Shown one piece after another: positions 50,416-62,722 of a DNA stretch of 64,000 nucleotides. Position numbers and translations under genes: made by a program. The first letter of the stretch is position 1; every line of letters begins with the position of its first letter. This DNA comes from Phycisphaerae bacterium (lineage in GTDB: Bacteria > Planctomycetota > Phycisphaerae > UBA1845), in assembly GCA_029260235.1 (NCBI GenBank), contig JAJDDP010000100.1:1-64000 (forward strand), given 5' to 3'. The notes below the pieces were generated by a model. The model searched no databases. It saw only the letters and a list, made by a program, of their open reading frames with translations, and was not told the origin of the DNA.

Positions 50416-51153
50416 CTAGTCGACGACATACATCTCAAGAAACCGGCGCAAAATACCGTCGGCATCGGGTGTCGCTTTGGGGGTTTGTTGAATGCGTTCA
50501 AATTCGTCGTGCTCGGGGATGTAGATTTCCTGGTAGATAGCTAGCCGCTCAGCCAGCCGCTTGGCGGAAAGCTCGGAGTGAAACTGCGTGCCATAAATTG
50601 GCTTGCCCGGTAGGCGCATCGCTTGGTTCGGGCAAACGCTCGAACGGGCCAACTCAACTGCGCCCGCCGGCAACGAGACCGCATAGTCCATGTGGCCCAT
50701 ATGGGCGGAGAATCGCCGGGGTAGATCGGCATAAAGCGGGTCAGCCTGTCCGGCATCGGTAAGTTCGACCTCGTGCGTGCCCACCTCGCCCTTTGATTCG
50801 TCGGTGATCACCGAGCCGCCAAGGGCACGCACCAACATCTGGTGTCCCCAGCAAGCTCCAAAGTAGGGCTTGCCTGCCTGCACAATGCTGAGCAGCGTAT
50901 CGAGCAGCGGCTGGGTGAACGCGTAGTCCTTCGTGGCTGAATAGATACCAGCCCCGCCGACCATGACCACGTCAGCCTCATCGACGCGCGATTGCGGAAC
51001 CACCGGGTCTACCGCCAAGTTCAAAGCGTCAAGCTGCTCCGGCTCGATCCCGCACCGCTCGATAAAGCAAGCCCGCTCTTGCCGCTCAACATCAACCCGC
51101 TCCCGAACCTGCAACAAGAGCACCCGTATGTCACTCAACGTCCCATTCATCAT
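50416..51153 (-). CDS. Class I glutamine amidotransferase-like protein
   Basis: YFGACWGHQML nucleophile elbow, GTQFHSEL; start likely at the MMNGTL Met near 51153. Confidence 0.85.
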   Translation of the reverse strand: MMNGTLSDIRVLLLQVRERVDVERQERACFIERCGIEPEQLDALNLAVDPVVPQSRVDEADVVMVGGAGIYSATKDYAFTQPLLDTLLSIVQAGKPYFGACWGHQMLVRALGGSVITDESKGEVGTHEVELTDAGQADPLYADLPRRFSAHMGHMDYAVSLPAGAVELARSSVCPNQAMRLPGKPIYGTQFHSELSAKRLAERLAIYQEIYIPEHDEFERIQQTPKATPDADGILRRFLEMYVVD

Positions 51154-51405
51154 CCATTCCACGTCACACTTGGCCCATTCCAACAGGCCGTTCACTCTAA
51201 GGTCGGTCAGCACTGCAGACAAGCCCAACACTAACACCAAGGTTCGCCGTTCGTATTTAGAGGGGTCCGGTCGTTCTATTTGCCGCCACCAGGATAATGG
51301 TGCGCGGTAGGGCGGCATTGCCCGCCGCAACGGGTTTAGACACTGTCGGGCACCTGCTTTGCAATGATGCCAGCGATTCCACATCCATGAACAAGGAGCA
51401 CAGCC

Positions 51406-52731
51406 ATGACGCTTGCACCGCTACTCTCTGGGTTGGTTGCCTTGTGTTGCTTCGGCGATGCAACGGATCGTCCTCCGCCGCTCACATTTGACGAGCACGT
51501 GGATTACGTCGCCTGGCTCAACGATCTAAACAGCCGAGGCAAAACAGAGAACGCCTTTCCGCTCTACGCTACGCTCTGCCCCGACGCCCAAGGTCGAGGC
51601 GGCTTTCCCGAGCCGCAAGGTGCTGCCAAGGCGCAGTACGATGTAATGATTCCCGCCAGAACTTGGGAGGCGCGCGATTACAATTTCTACGCTGATTACC
51701 TCCGCCGATGCGCGCCTCACTTCGAGACATTCGACAAGGCCACCCAGGTAAGAAGCTTCTGGCAGCCGATTCCGCCTGATACAAAACTGCTTTGGACTGT
51801 GCAGTGCCCACTATTTCGCGCTAGCAGGCGAATATCAAAGGCAATCGTCGCCCAAGCTTGGATGAAGCAAGAAAGGCAAGCGAACAAGACCATAGACGCC
51901 CATCGAGTCGTTCTCTGCAACGCTAGCCACATGCAACAACATGGCTCCGTCATCGGCGGCTTGATCGGCATCTCAGAGCGAGCACTTGTCTACGAGAGCG
52001 TTCTCGCCGCCCTGGGCGAGAATATTCTCGAGGGAAACGATATAGCGAGGGCCTTCAAGGAACTCAGTGAACACGACCCTGGATCGCCCGACTGGGTTCT
52101 CATGATGAACACCGAATGCGGAATGCAACTAAACGTGCTTCAATTCGTTTATCCAAACGGAAAGCTGGATAATGGTTGCTAGAGGACACTCAAGAGCAAG
52201 ATGAGCGGAATACGTTTTCCTCCGGACCTTGAGCCAGACGCGCAGCCAACAATTACCCTTCTCGATCAACACTTCGAAGCGATGAGGCAGGTCGGGAAGG
52301 GTTCGCCAACCGCAGCAAAAAGTTCCCAATTGCGGGATCATGGTGATGAACACGCCTCTGTCCACAAGAGTAACCCGTGGATGAATGCCTTTACGCCCAC
52401 CCTCACACGAGCTTACGAGCTGTCATTAAGGGCAGAGACCCATCGTCGAGGTACCATGCTCGTCTTGGCCGTCCATGCCCATCACGCCAAACACGGAGAG
52501 TGGCCCAACAGCCTCAAGGTGATCGACAAGAAGCTAGGCCTCGAGGGCCTTAGAGGACTCCGCAGAGATCCCTTCTCCGGCAAGCCCTTCAAATACGAAA
52601 TCAAGGATGGCCAACCTTTGCTCTATACCGTCGGCAGCGACGGCAAAGACGATAGCGGCCGCCACGATCCCAAATGGGGCGAAGGCAAGAAGGGTGGCGA
52701 TTTCGTGTTTTGGCCACCCCAGCCAAAGTGA
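51406..52731 (+). pseudogene. Planctomycete-type hypothetical secreted protein interrupted by in-frame TAG (52180-52182)
   Basis: ORFs 51406-52182 and 52201-52731 share one frame, separated by one TAG; C-terminal DPFSGKPFKYEIKDGQPLLYTVGSDGKDDSG typical of the end of a larger protein. Confidence 0.8.
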
Positions 52732-52873
52732 AGAGGGCAGGCTGACCCATTCGCCCTGAAAAGCTTCCTGAACTCCAGGAACGGTGGCATGCGCGTATGC
52801 CAAAGGATCTGGTAGCGGTCATCGGCGGTGACCCGTTTTGTGATTCGACCTTGCCCGCTGTCGTGGCTATCCT

Positions 52874-53365
52874 TTGGATGTGTTCTTGATCCTTCTCATT
52901 CTCTTCACGGCTGTGCCCGTGGCCGAACTGATGCTGCTGATCCGTATCGGGCAGGCCATCGATCTGCTGCCTACGTTGGCTATCGTGATCCTAACCGGTG
53001 TCATCGGAGCTGCCTTGGCTAGGCATCAAGGCCTGCGGACCCTAGGTCGCATCAACGAAGCGACCGCTCGGGGCGAAATGCCCACCCAAGAACTTCTCGA
53101 TGGGCTGATGATCTTGGTGGCTGCGGTGGTCTTGGTTACGCCGGGCGTAATGACCGACGCCGTGGGGTTCGCCCTCCTGATACCCCCCATCAGAACACTG
53201 CTCCGAAGAAAGGTAGCAGCCTACTTCAAGAAGCGAATGGTCATCATGGCCCCAGGCGGCGAGTTCACTCCTGGATCAGCCGCTGGTCCATTCAAACATG
53301 CAACCTCGGATGACATCATCGATGTGGATGCCCGCGTCATTCCAAAGGACGACCCCGCGGACTAA
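52874..53365 (+). CDS. FxsA family membrane protein
   Basis: FTAVPVAELMLLIRIGQAIDLLPTLAIVILTGVIGAALARHQG ... VTPGVMTDAVGFALLIPP. Confidence 0.9.
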   Translation: MDVFLILLILFTAVPVAELMLLIRIGQAIDLLPTLAIVILTGVIGAALARHQGLRTLGRINEATARGEMPTQELLDGLMILVAAVVLVTPGVMTDAVGFALLIPPIRTLLRRKVAAYFKKRMVIMAPGGEFTPGSAAGPFKHATSDDIIDVDARVIPKDDPAD

Positions 53366-53422
53366 GCTCAGGATGTATGGAGTCGGTCCCGGTCATTCCG
53401 AGGTCAGCCATAGGAGGCACCA

Positions 53423-53788
53423 ATGCAGAAAATCAACCTGGCCCAAAAATTCGGCACATTCACCGACACCTGGGTACCCAAAGTCGTGGGCCAACTCAAC
53501 GGCCAACTGGTCAAGCTCGCAAAATTTGAAGGCGAGTATGTCTGGCATGCTCACGAGAATGAAGACGAGTTGTTCCTGGTAGTGGAAGGCCACATCGACA
53601 TCCACTTTAGGGATGAAACTGTCCCGCTGGATGAAGGTGAGTTCTGCATTGTCCCGCGGGGGGTAGAGCACAAGCCTGTAGCAGAGAAACTAGCCAGCGT
53701 CTTACTCTTCGAGCCGGCTACAACCTGCAACACCGGCGTGGTGGATCACAAGTACACGATCGAAACCGACGGGTTGGAGCATATTTGA
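53423..53788 (+). CDS. Cupin-domain protein
   Basis: WHAHENEDELFLVVEGHIDIHFRDETVPLDEGEFCIVPRGVEHKPVA. Confidence 0.95.
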   Translation: MQKINLAQKFGTFTDTWVPKVVGQLNGQLVKLAKFEGEYVWHAHENEDELFLVVEGHIDIHFRDETVPLDEGEFCIVPRGVEHKPVAEKLASVLLFEPATTCNTGVVDHKYTIETDGLEHI

Positions 53789-54000
53789 CATCCGTAGGTC
53801 GGGCTCTGCACGACGATTGGCCAAGCATCGGCCAGACCGCGCGGGCAGGACTTGATTCAGCCAAAAGAGTGCGGGGCGTCGTCTTCCCTTATTGAGGCGC
53901 TGGCTGAGCGGCACGAGGTGGGAACGCCGCTAACGCACAAACACGATCCTGCAAATTCCCAAGATGGCTATAGTCCGGCTCAGCATGTGGCTCAGCGTGC

Positions 54001-55182
54001 TTACGTTTGCGGCCCGGTTATATCTGTTTGCAAGAGCGAATAGTCAATCAAGTCCACGTCGCCGTCACAGTCAATGTCGGCACCGCAGCCTGTTTTTTGA
54101 ATAGCGTTCAGGATGCCCAATTGGCCTTGCAGGATAGTCTGTTGAACAGCGGAAAGGCCCGCTAGAGAGCCGTCCTGGACGGCTTGCTTCTCTATGATGG
54201 CGTCAGTAGCGGTGGCAAGCCTGGCTCGTACGTCACCATGCATGCGGACGTTAGTACAATGGCGCACCATATTTGTGATGTAGTTGGCGACCATGAATAG
54301 AGCGTCGGCTGCACCGTCGTGAACTTGCCCCATGCTGCCGAGATGGTCAGTCTTGATTGTAGCCCCGAGGTAACCATGAACCCCGCCCTCGGCGGAAATC
54401 TCAGTCTCTCCCCCTGCAATGTATAGCTTTCCAAGTAGCTTTAATCCGCTGGCAACCAATCCGATATGACGAACCTTCTGGCGTATCAAGTCGTAGCTGT
54501 CTTCAATATACTGGCATCGAACTAGTTCCATGTCCAACCTCGTCAACCCTAGCTCACTATCGCGTACCGCCTGCGCCTCTGTTTGCTGCAATGCATCCTG
54601 AAGTTCCTGCATGCCAGCGGCAGCCTCCGCAAGACGATCGAGCAAGCCCCCGTCGAAGATGTTGGTGTCCCGGGCGGCGTGCCGGTAAAGCGGATATAGG
54701 GCGCGTCCCGGCAGGCCCTGAATCACATTGATGAGCCGTTGAAAATCAACGCTTATGCCGTCCATTCCGGCGATTTCGAACGATGCGTTTAGGAGCGTCT
54801 CAAGGTTCTGAAAAAGTGAGATGAGGTCCTGACGAAACGGCTCGCACTCGGCGAGTGAACACCCGCCGTCGGCAATAAAGTCGCTACGGCCTTCAAGCTG
54901 CTGCCCGAGAACACGTTCGAAGTCCTCGATGGCTTCATTGATCCGTGTTTGGATATCACCGGTGATTCGGTCGATACCGGCGCGCACGTTGTCGCGGGTT
55001 TCTTCAGCAGCGTCGCGGGCTTCCTTGGCTCGGTCTCTTGCTGCCTCGGCTTTATTGGCGGCCTGGGTGGCTGCATCGAGGATCGTGTCCAGAATGTCCG
55101 CATGCACTTGTCCGGACGGAGTCGCGAAAGACAAGACTAGAGTGCATACGGCGATTGGTATCCGAATCATAAGAGGTCTCAT
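54001..55182 (-). CDS. Secreted coiled-coil protein with dockerin-like C-terminus
   Basis: Signal peptide; Ala/Arg/Asp/Glu-rich coiled coil; CGADIDCDGDVDLIDYSLLQTDITGP. Confidence 0.8.
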   Translation of the reverse strand: MRPLMIRIPIAVCTLVLSFATPSGQVHADILDTILDAATQAANKAEAARDRAKEARDAAEETRDNVRAGIDRITGDIQTRINEAIEDFERVLGQQLEGRSDFIADGGCSLAECEPFRQDLISLFQNLETLLNASFEIAGMDGISVDFQRLINVIQGLPGRALYPLYRHAARDTNIFDGGLLDRLAEAAAGMQELQDALQQTEAQAVRDSELGLTRLDMELVRCQYIEDSYDLIRQKVRHIGLVASGLKLLGKLYIAGGETEISAEGGVHGYLGATIKTDHLGSMGQVHDGAADALFMVANYITNMVRHCTNVRMHGDVRARLATATDAIIEKQAVQDGSLAGLSAVQQTILQGQLGILNAIQKTGCGADIDCDGDVDLIDYSLLQTDITGPQT

Positions 55183-55789
55183 GTCATATCTCCGTTATGC
55201 CGGAATCGGGCTCTCGGCAGGCGGAATATCCGCCTGAATGGCTCGACCGGCTTTGGCCTCACGTTGACGCGTGAAGACTCGTCGCCCAAAGTCAGGTTTG
55301 GGGCTTCCAAGGCTCATCGCTCCAAGTTCTCAGAGAGCGGTGAGGCGCTTGCTGCCCATCAGTTGCGCACTGGACCCCCGAAACGACGGGGCTCTTTGCT
55401 CAGGTTGCGCGGATGATGTGTGCGAAAGGGACTTCCTCCAGCCAGGCCAACCGTATCAGACGTTGCTCCGAGAATCAATCAAGAGTGCAAAGAACTCGGC
55501 GAAAATGAGAAAAGCAGTCGGGCATCACGGAAAGACAGCCCTTCGGTCTAGAGCGGGGACCACTCTAAGGCGTACCGAGGTTTTGCCAAACCCAATTGCC
55601 CGAGCGCGGTCCGCCGATAAGGAGCCAAAGGACAGCCCGCGCGCCGCTATCGGCAATCTTTGCCTGCTCAAGATTTCTGGAACCGCCGATAGCACCGGAT
55701 GTCGCAGGTCACGACACCCCAGGCACAACATGTAGTCAACCTGGCAAGAGCGGAGAGGCTCATCATGCAGAAAAAAGCGAAAGAAACAT

Positions 55790-55831
55790 TTGACGTTTGG
55801 TCAATGTTAGGTTACACTTGGGTACCTAACA
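55790..55831 (+). promoter_or_regulatory. Sigma70-type promoter overlapped by 8-bp inverted repeat, upstream of lexA
   Basis: TTGACG (55790-55795) - 17 bp - TACACT (55813-55818); TGTTAGGT-N11-ACCTAACA (55805-55831) brackets the -10. Confidence 0.7.
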
Positions 55832-55955
55832 GACTTCAAACGTTTCGAGGCGAGCAGCATGGACTATCACACGGGCGGCAGGCTCTTGACCGAGAGGAAC
55901 GAGTGATGGCAGGGGGAGTAGATCACAGCAGAGCGAGCCGCTTGCCTTTGTGTGT

Positions 55956-56004
55956 ATTCGGCCCCGGAGGCGAATTCCGGACCGCGTGGCTTCCGGGGCC
56001 GATT
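55956..56004 (+). other. Strong hairpin in the lexA leader
   Basis: attCGGCCCCGGAggc ... gctTCCGGGGCCGatt: 16-nt arms (14 pairs), 17-nt loop. Confidence 0.75.
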
Positions 56005-56287
56005 TCTTCGCCTGGGCAACCAAAGAGCAGTAGGGGGGCGGGACCAAATGCCCGGCTGGCAGTGGGGAGTTCGGCGGGGATGCGCCGGGGCGCTCGCCGA
56101 GGCGCTCTGCGGACGGCTCTTCGTCGGGTTTGGTTGCAGGCCAGCGACACTTGCACGTCAATCGCCCGCGGCAGCATTAGGCCATCGTCTGTCTTATCAT
56201 CTGCCGGGCGTCGCCGCGCCCAATCGGTCGATTCCGGCTTGGCCTCCAAGAGAAAACAGCAGACCGTCTTCCTGAGGGAGCAATCCA

Positions 56288-56923
56288 ATGTCCAAAAGTC
56301 CTCGCGGGCACGAACAGCGACGGCTGACCCCCAAGCAACTCCGAGTCCTTACCCTCATTCGCGACGGGAAGCGCAGGAATGGCTTTTCCCCGACGATGCA
56401 GGAGTTGGCCGACGACCTCGGAGTAAGCAAGGTGACGGTCTTCGAGCACGTCGAGGCCCTTCTAAGAAAAGGGTTGCTTCGTCGGATGGCGCACAAGGCA
56501 CGCTCTTTGGAATTGACTGATCACGCGGTCTTCCCGGATCAGTCGGGGGCTCAGATTCCACTGGCAGGGCGCATCGCCGCCGGCCATCCCATCGAAGCGA
56601 TTGAGGATACCGAGACCTTGGATTTGGAAACGGTCTTCGCCAGCCGGTGTGAGACCTATGTGCTGGAGGTCCAAGGGGATAGCATGATTGACGCCCACAT
56701 CCAACCTGGCGACTTCGTCGTCGTCGAACGGCGCAATGACCCAAGGAATGGAGACATAACTGTTGTCCTACTCCAGGATGGCGAAGCAACTCTCAAAGCC
56801 TTCCACCGCCAGGGGCCCAAAATTCGCCTGCAACCGGCCAACGAAGGCTACGAACCCATTTGGGTTACCCCGGGCGAGATCGAGATTCAGGGTGTGGTTG
56901 TGGGTGTCGTTCGTCGGTACTAA
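56288..56923 (+). CDS. lexA: LexA repressor
   Basis: N-term wHTH (LTPKQLRVLTLIRDGKRRNGFSPTMQELADDLGVSK), Ala-Gly site PLAGRIAAG, VQGDSMIDAHIQPGDFVVVE, ATLKAF. Confidence 0.95.
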   Translation: MSKSPRGHEQRRLTPKQLRVLTLIRDGKRRNGFSPTMQELADDLGVSKVTVFEHVEALLRKGLLRRMAHKARSLELTDHAVFPDQSGAQIPLAGRIAAGHPIEAIEDTETLDLETVFASRCETYVLEVQGDSMIDAHIQPGDFVVVERRNDPRNGDITVVLLQDGEATLKAFHRQGPKIRLQPANEGYEPIWVTPGEIEIQGVVVGVVRRY

Positions 56924-57016
56924 GCATCTCTTGGCGGCCTAGATCGATTTCCTGAGAAACTGCTGATGGCTACCTGAACTTAGCTGATCATCTCTGCGAA
57001 TCAGCGATGACGATGA

Positions 57017-59089
<2,073 letters not shown>

Positions 59090-59136
59090 TCGAATCTTGC
59101 TCGCCGCGTAGAGAGTGGCTGGTGATGGCCGATGAT

Positions 59137-59709
59137 TTAGGCGACTGTGGCTGGCTCTTGGATCAAGGCAATTAGATCCCGGATTTCAAAGGGTTTTGCC
59201 AGGAATGCATCAAATCCCTCATGAATGAGGGCTTGTCCTTGTCCGCGGGCGTGGCCTCCGCTTGTGGCGATCAGCTTGACATCGCGAAGTTTCTCATGCG
59301 TCCGCAGGGTGCGGGCAAACTCACGAGGAATGATGTCGGGCAAGGTAGCATCCACGATAACGGCTGAGGGTGCTCTGTTGCCAACTTGGATGCCGGCCTC
59401 AAAAGCGGTTGAGCTAATTGCAACTTCATAATCCCCATTGGCTTCGAGCGATTCCTTGATTACTTGGGCGAGGGACAAGTCGCTATCTACGACCAGCAGA
59501 AAAATCTGGTTGCTCAAGAGATCATCCATAGGAATGCTGTGTGTCTGCATGAACTGCATGAGCTGTGGCTTGGGGATCCGACGATCACGGCTGCCGGGGA
59601 TTCGATAGCCTCGGAGCTGCCCGCTGTCGAACCACTTGGAAACTGTCCGTGGCGCAACGTTGCAGATCTTGGCTACTTCACCAGTTGTATAAACGTCCTT
59701 GCCGTTCAC
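59137..59709 (-). CDS. Excisionase/MerR-like HTH fused to response-regulator receiver domain
   Basis: YTTGEVAKICNVAPRTVSKWFDSGQLRGYRIPGSRDRRI then receiver-like domain with AVIVDATLPD, IATSGG, LAKPF. Confidence 0.9.
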   Translation of the reverse strand: MNGKDVYTTGEVAKICNVAPRTVSKWFDSGQLRGYRIPGSRDRRIPKPQLMQFMQTHSIPMDDLLSNQIFLLVVDSDLSLAQVIKESLEANGDYEVAISSTAFEAGIQVGNRAPSAVIVDATLPDIIPREFARTLRTHEKLRDVKLIATSGGHARGQGQALIHEGFDAFLAKPFEIRDLIALIQEPATVA

Positions 59710-60122
59710 GCTGTTCGCTCTATCTTGGCCTAACCACGTCAGACAAACTCTTTGAGATCGTCGAATTCACCCTAGGCTACCACAATCGCTGTCGCTCAAA
59801 GCGGCAGCCATGTGGGCCAAACCCCTCTGTACATTCAATGTCGGCCACATCTAGAAGTCCAATCACTCAAAAACAATGCCCGTCCAATGCGCACAGCCAA
59901 GCGACTTTCTATTCGGACCTTTGTGCCAGTATAGTCAATCGCTGGCCATTCTGACCTTCGCACTTGCGCGGAGCCGGTGGGGACTCCGATAACCAGAGTC
60001 TCGATTGACCTGCCGTAAAAGCTCCGCTCGCTCAGCCAGAAGTGGGCTTGAGTGGTTGGGGCAATCGCACGGCGTACTCAATGATCGAGCCGAATTGGGT
60101 CTACGACTAGGAGAACCTGCCT

Positions 60123-61673
60123 TTATTCGGCAGCCTCAAGAATCTCCCCACGAGGCAGGGCGGCAGCCAATTGCGAAGGCGCTTGCGGATCGGGCAGGCT
60201 TGCTTCCTGTCGGGACCAACGCCGACCCACCTTCGGGAGGGCATAGATCATCGTGGCAACGCAGACCGCGACAGCTGCCAGTCGGAGGCGGCGATGGTTC
60301 TTGACCGCTTCGGGTTCGTGGATAATCACGGTTCCACCGACGGCTGCTAACGAGAGGGCCAAGGCTGCCAAGAGGGAAAACCCACGGCGAACCTCTTCGT
60401 TGGCCAACGACGACAACATGGCGCCGCCTGACGCAACGGCCAAGGTGAGCGAGAGCAGGGCAGTGCCGGTGGCCGCTTTGCTACCAGCCCGGCAAAGCAC
60501 GGTCGTCTGGCCGTACGCCAGTGCGTAGCCTAGAACAAGCGATGAAAAGCAGCCCCAGGCGAAGAAACCCACCGTTGCCCGGTCAACGGTAATCGGGGAT
60601 CCAAGCCCAATTGCAGGAATGGTGATCCCGACTGCTACGGCCAATCCGGCCAGGGTGCATGCCAATCCCAGGGAGCCAGTCGTCGGTGATCGGCCCGCGT
60701 TCACGGCGAGGCCTAGGATCATGCCAATACCTGCTAGTACCAGCAGGATTCCCTGTCCAGCCACACTGCCGGGCATTAGGGCGAAGGATTCATAGAGTCC
60801 TCCCCAAACGACAATAGTGCCGGCCGTCGCCAGGGCTAACCACGCAGTTGTCACACGGGTCAGGATGGGGGCGTGGTCTCGCAGGTCGGGAACTGAGAAG
60901 GCGACAATGGATTCAATCGGCAGCCCATTGACTAGGAGCGCGCTGGAGCGCCAGCCTGCGACAAGAGCGATGATGAGAATCGGGATCGAAGCCGCGAGGG
61001 CGAGGGCACGGCAAGGAACGCCTGCCTCCAAGGCCCAGCTGCTGGCAACGGCGGCTGCACCTGCTCCAACCAATGCCCAGCCGGAAGGGCCGAAGTCCCA
61101 GGTGTGCCCAGGGGCGGCTAGGCGGTGGAAACAACTTTGCATGATGCCGAGCGGCAGCACCACCGGCAACAAGGCCAAGGTGATGAGTAGCAATTGAACG
61201 CCGCCGAGCAGATGCGTCGGCCAAAGAAAGTTTCGCTCGACTCGAATGAATCCGTGCTCGATGGCTGAAATCCAGGTGGGCATGATCACCAAGAGCAGCC
61301 CAGCCGCCAGTGAGCACACCGCCAAGGTTGCCCAAAGCAGCGGCAGATCACCCGAGGCTGCCAAACGGAGTATGGGTCCGCGGTTGCGAAGCCAATCAGC
61401 GAGCCTGAGTGGAATCAGGTGTCCAACAGAAAGGCAAAAAAGACCAGCCCCTGCTACGGCTGCACCGAACGGAGACGGTGATAGAGTTTCTGCGAAGCGT
61501 TGAGTCAGCCCCGCGAGAAGCAATCCCACGCCTAGTCCGCCTAAAAAGGCCAGGCCAGCGCATATGGAGTAGGCGCGCGTACCCGAGGATGGGGCCGCTA
61601 GCGCCTTTCGCTTTGCGGCTGGCGCCTTGGAGGTGTGCTGTTTCTTGCGGCTTCGTGCCCGCGACGGTGGCAT
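60123..61673 (-). CDS. Polytopic membrane protein (MFS/spermidine-synthase-like TM region)
   Basis: 516 aa with about 12 or more hydrophobic segments. Confidence 0.65.
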   Translation of the reverse strand: MPPSRARSRKKQHTSKAPAAKRKALAAPSSGTRAYSICAGLAFLGGLGVGLLLAGLTQRFAETLSPSPFGAAVAGAGLFCLSVGHLIPLRLADWLRNRGPILRLAASGDLPLLWATLAVCSLAAGLLLVIMPTWISAIEHGFIRVERNFLWPTHLLGGVQLLLITLALLPVVLPLGIMQSCFHRLAAPGHTWDFGPSGWALVGAGAAAVASSWALEAGVPCRALALAASIPILIIALVAGWRSSALLVNGLPIESIVAFSVPDLRDHAPILTRVTTAWLALATAGTIVVWGGLYESFALMPGSVAGQGILLVLAGIGMILGLAVNAGRSPTTGSLGLACTLAGLAVAVGITIPAIGLGSPITVDRATVGFFAWGCFSSLVLGYALAYGQTTVLCRAGSKAATGTALLSLTLAVASGGAMLSSLANEEVRRGFSLLAALALSLAAVGGTVIIHEPEAVKNHRRLRLAAVAVCVATMIYALPKVGRRWSRQEASLPDPQAPSQLAAALPRGEILEAAE

Positions 61674-62065
61674 GGATGCCTCCGCGAATCCGTTCGATAC
61701 TCATGTTGATCTGACGGTTACGGTAGAATCACCTTCCGGTCCCACCGAAGAAGCGGTAACCACCTTCGCCAAATGTACCACCAAAGCAGCCATGAGGTCC
61801 AGGATATAAGCGGCGGGCAGTTCTGTTGCGCGCAACCCCATGCCCTGCGTCCGACACCCAAATGGGACGGCCATTCTGGCTTGAGATCCGGGAAATCGGC
61901 TGGGCCTTATCGCGGACAAAATCCGACAAGAATCGGCGACGCCTACCTAGTGCCTATGACGTCTCTTTAACTGAACGAACAACCGAGCCAGCCCATTGCC
62001 CTGGGGGCTGATGCTCGATCAACGAGACACCGACCACCGCCGGAACCAACGCACCGGCACTATTG

Positions 62066-62103
62066 ACGCAGGCTGGGAAGATTCCCTTCTTCCCAGCCTG
62101 CGT
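62066..62103. repeat. Perfect 15-bp inverted repeat with 8-nt loop
   Basis: ACGCAGGCTGGGAAG-ATTCCCTT-CTTCCCAGCCTGCGT. Confidence 0.9.
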
Positions 62104-62272
62104 ACCCTCCATTCTGGGCGTGTTCCTCTCAGAAATACGTTCGTCTCTCAGATCCATCCGGGTCGATCTGGCGCTATTGGTCCAACTAATCCTTGCAAAC
62201 GGCCGACATCCGGGTGAACATAGGCCGTCCAGTTGATTTTGAAGCATCGACCCTGATTCTGGGAGACTTGTT

Positions 62273-62707
62273 GTGCCAACCGCTGAGACCGTTCTGAATC
62301 GGAAGGGTGGATCGGTAGTTACGGTCCAAAGGCAATGTACCGTCCTCGAAGCCGCCAAAATCATGAATGAGAAGAGGATCGGTGCGGTCATCGTCGTTGA
62401 AGGAGAGACTGCTTCGGGCATTTTTACTGAACGAGATGTTCTGACCCGCATCGTTGCGAAGCAGGAGGATCCTGCCAAGATCCTCGTTGGCGACGTGATG
62501 ACTACGCCGATGGCTTGCTGCACTCGGGCGACCAAACTGGCAGAATGCAAAACCGTGATGACTGAAAAGAAAATCCGCCACTTGCCGGTCGTCGAAGGTG
62601 GGACGCTGTATGGCATGATCTCCAGCGGCGACGTCTTGGCCCATGAAGTTGCCTCCCAAGAGAACACAATTCGCTACTTGAATGACTATCTGTACGGACG
62701 CAGCTGA
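62273..62707 (+). CDS. Tandem CBS-domain protein
   Basis: VLEAAKIMNEKRIGAVIVVE...GIFTERDVLTRIV...VGDVMTTP...RHLPVVEGGTLYGMISSGDV. Confidence 0.93.
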   Translation: MPTAETVLNRKGGSVVTVQRQCTVLEAAKIMNEKRIGAVIVVEGETASGIFTERDVLTRIVAKQEDPAKILVGDVMTTPMACCTRATKLAECKTVMTEKKIRHLPVVEGGTLYGMISSGDVLAHEVASQENTIRYLNDYLYGRS

Positions 62708-62722
62708 TCCCCCCCAGATGTC

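Noticed and set aside
52180-52182. TAG as a pyrrolysine codon
   Set aside because: No pyl genes in the window and the family has no methylamine methyltransferase character; mutation or error is more likely.
55183-56287. Possible RNase P, tmRNA or SRP RNA in the long intergenic tract
   Set aside because: I looked for hallmark motifs (e.g. GAGGAAAGTC, GGAAGGAAGCAGC, tmRNA T-arm) and did not find them.
55699-56520. 273-aa plus-strand ORF overlapping the lexA start
   Set aside because: Arg/Ser/Gly-rich, no domain pattern, overlaps lexA in another frame; treated as leader sequence.
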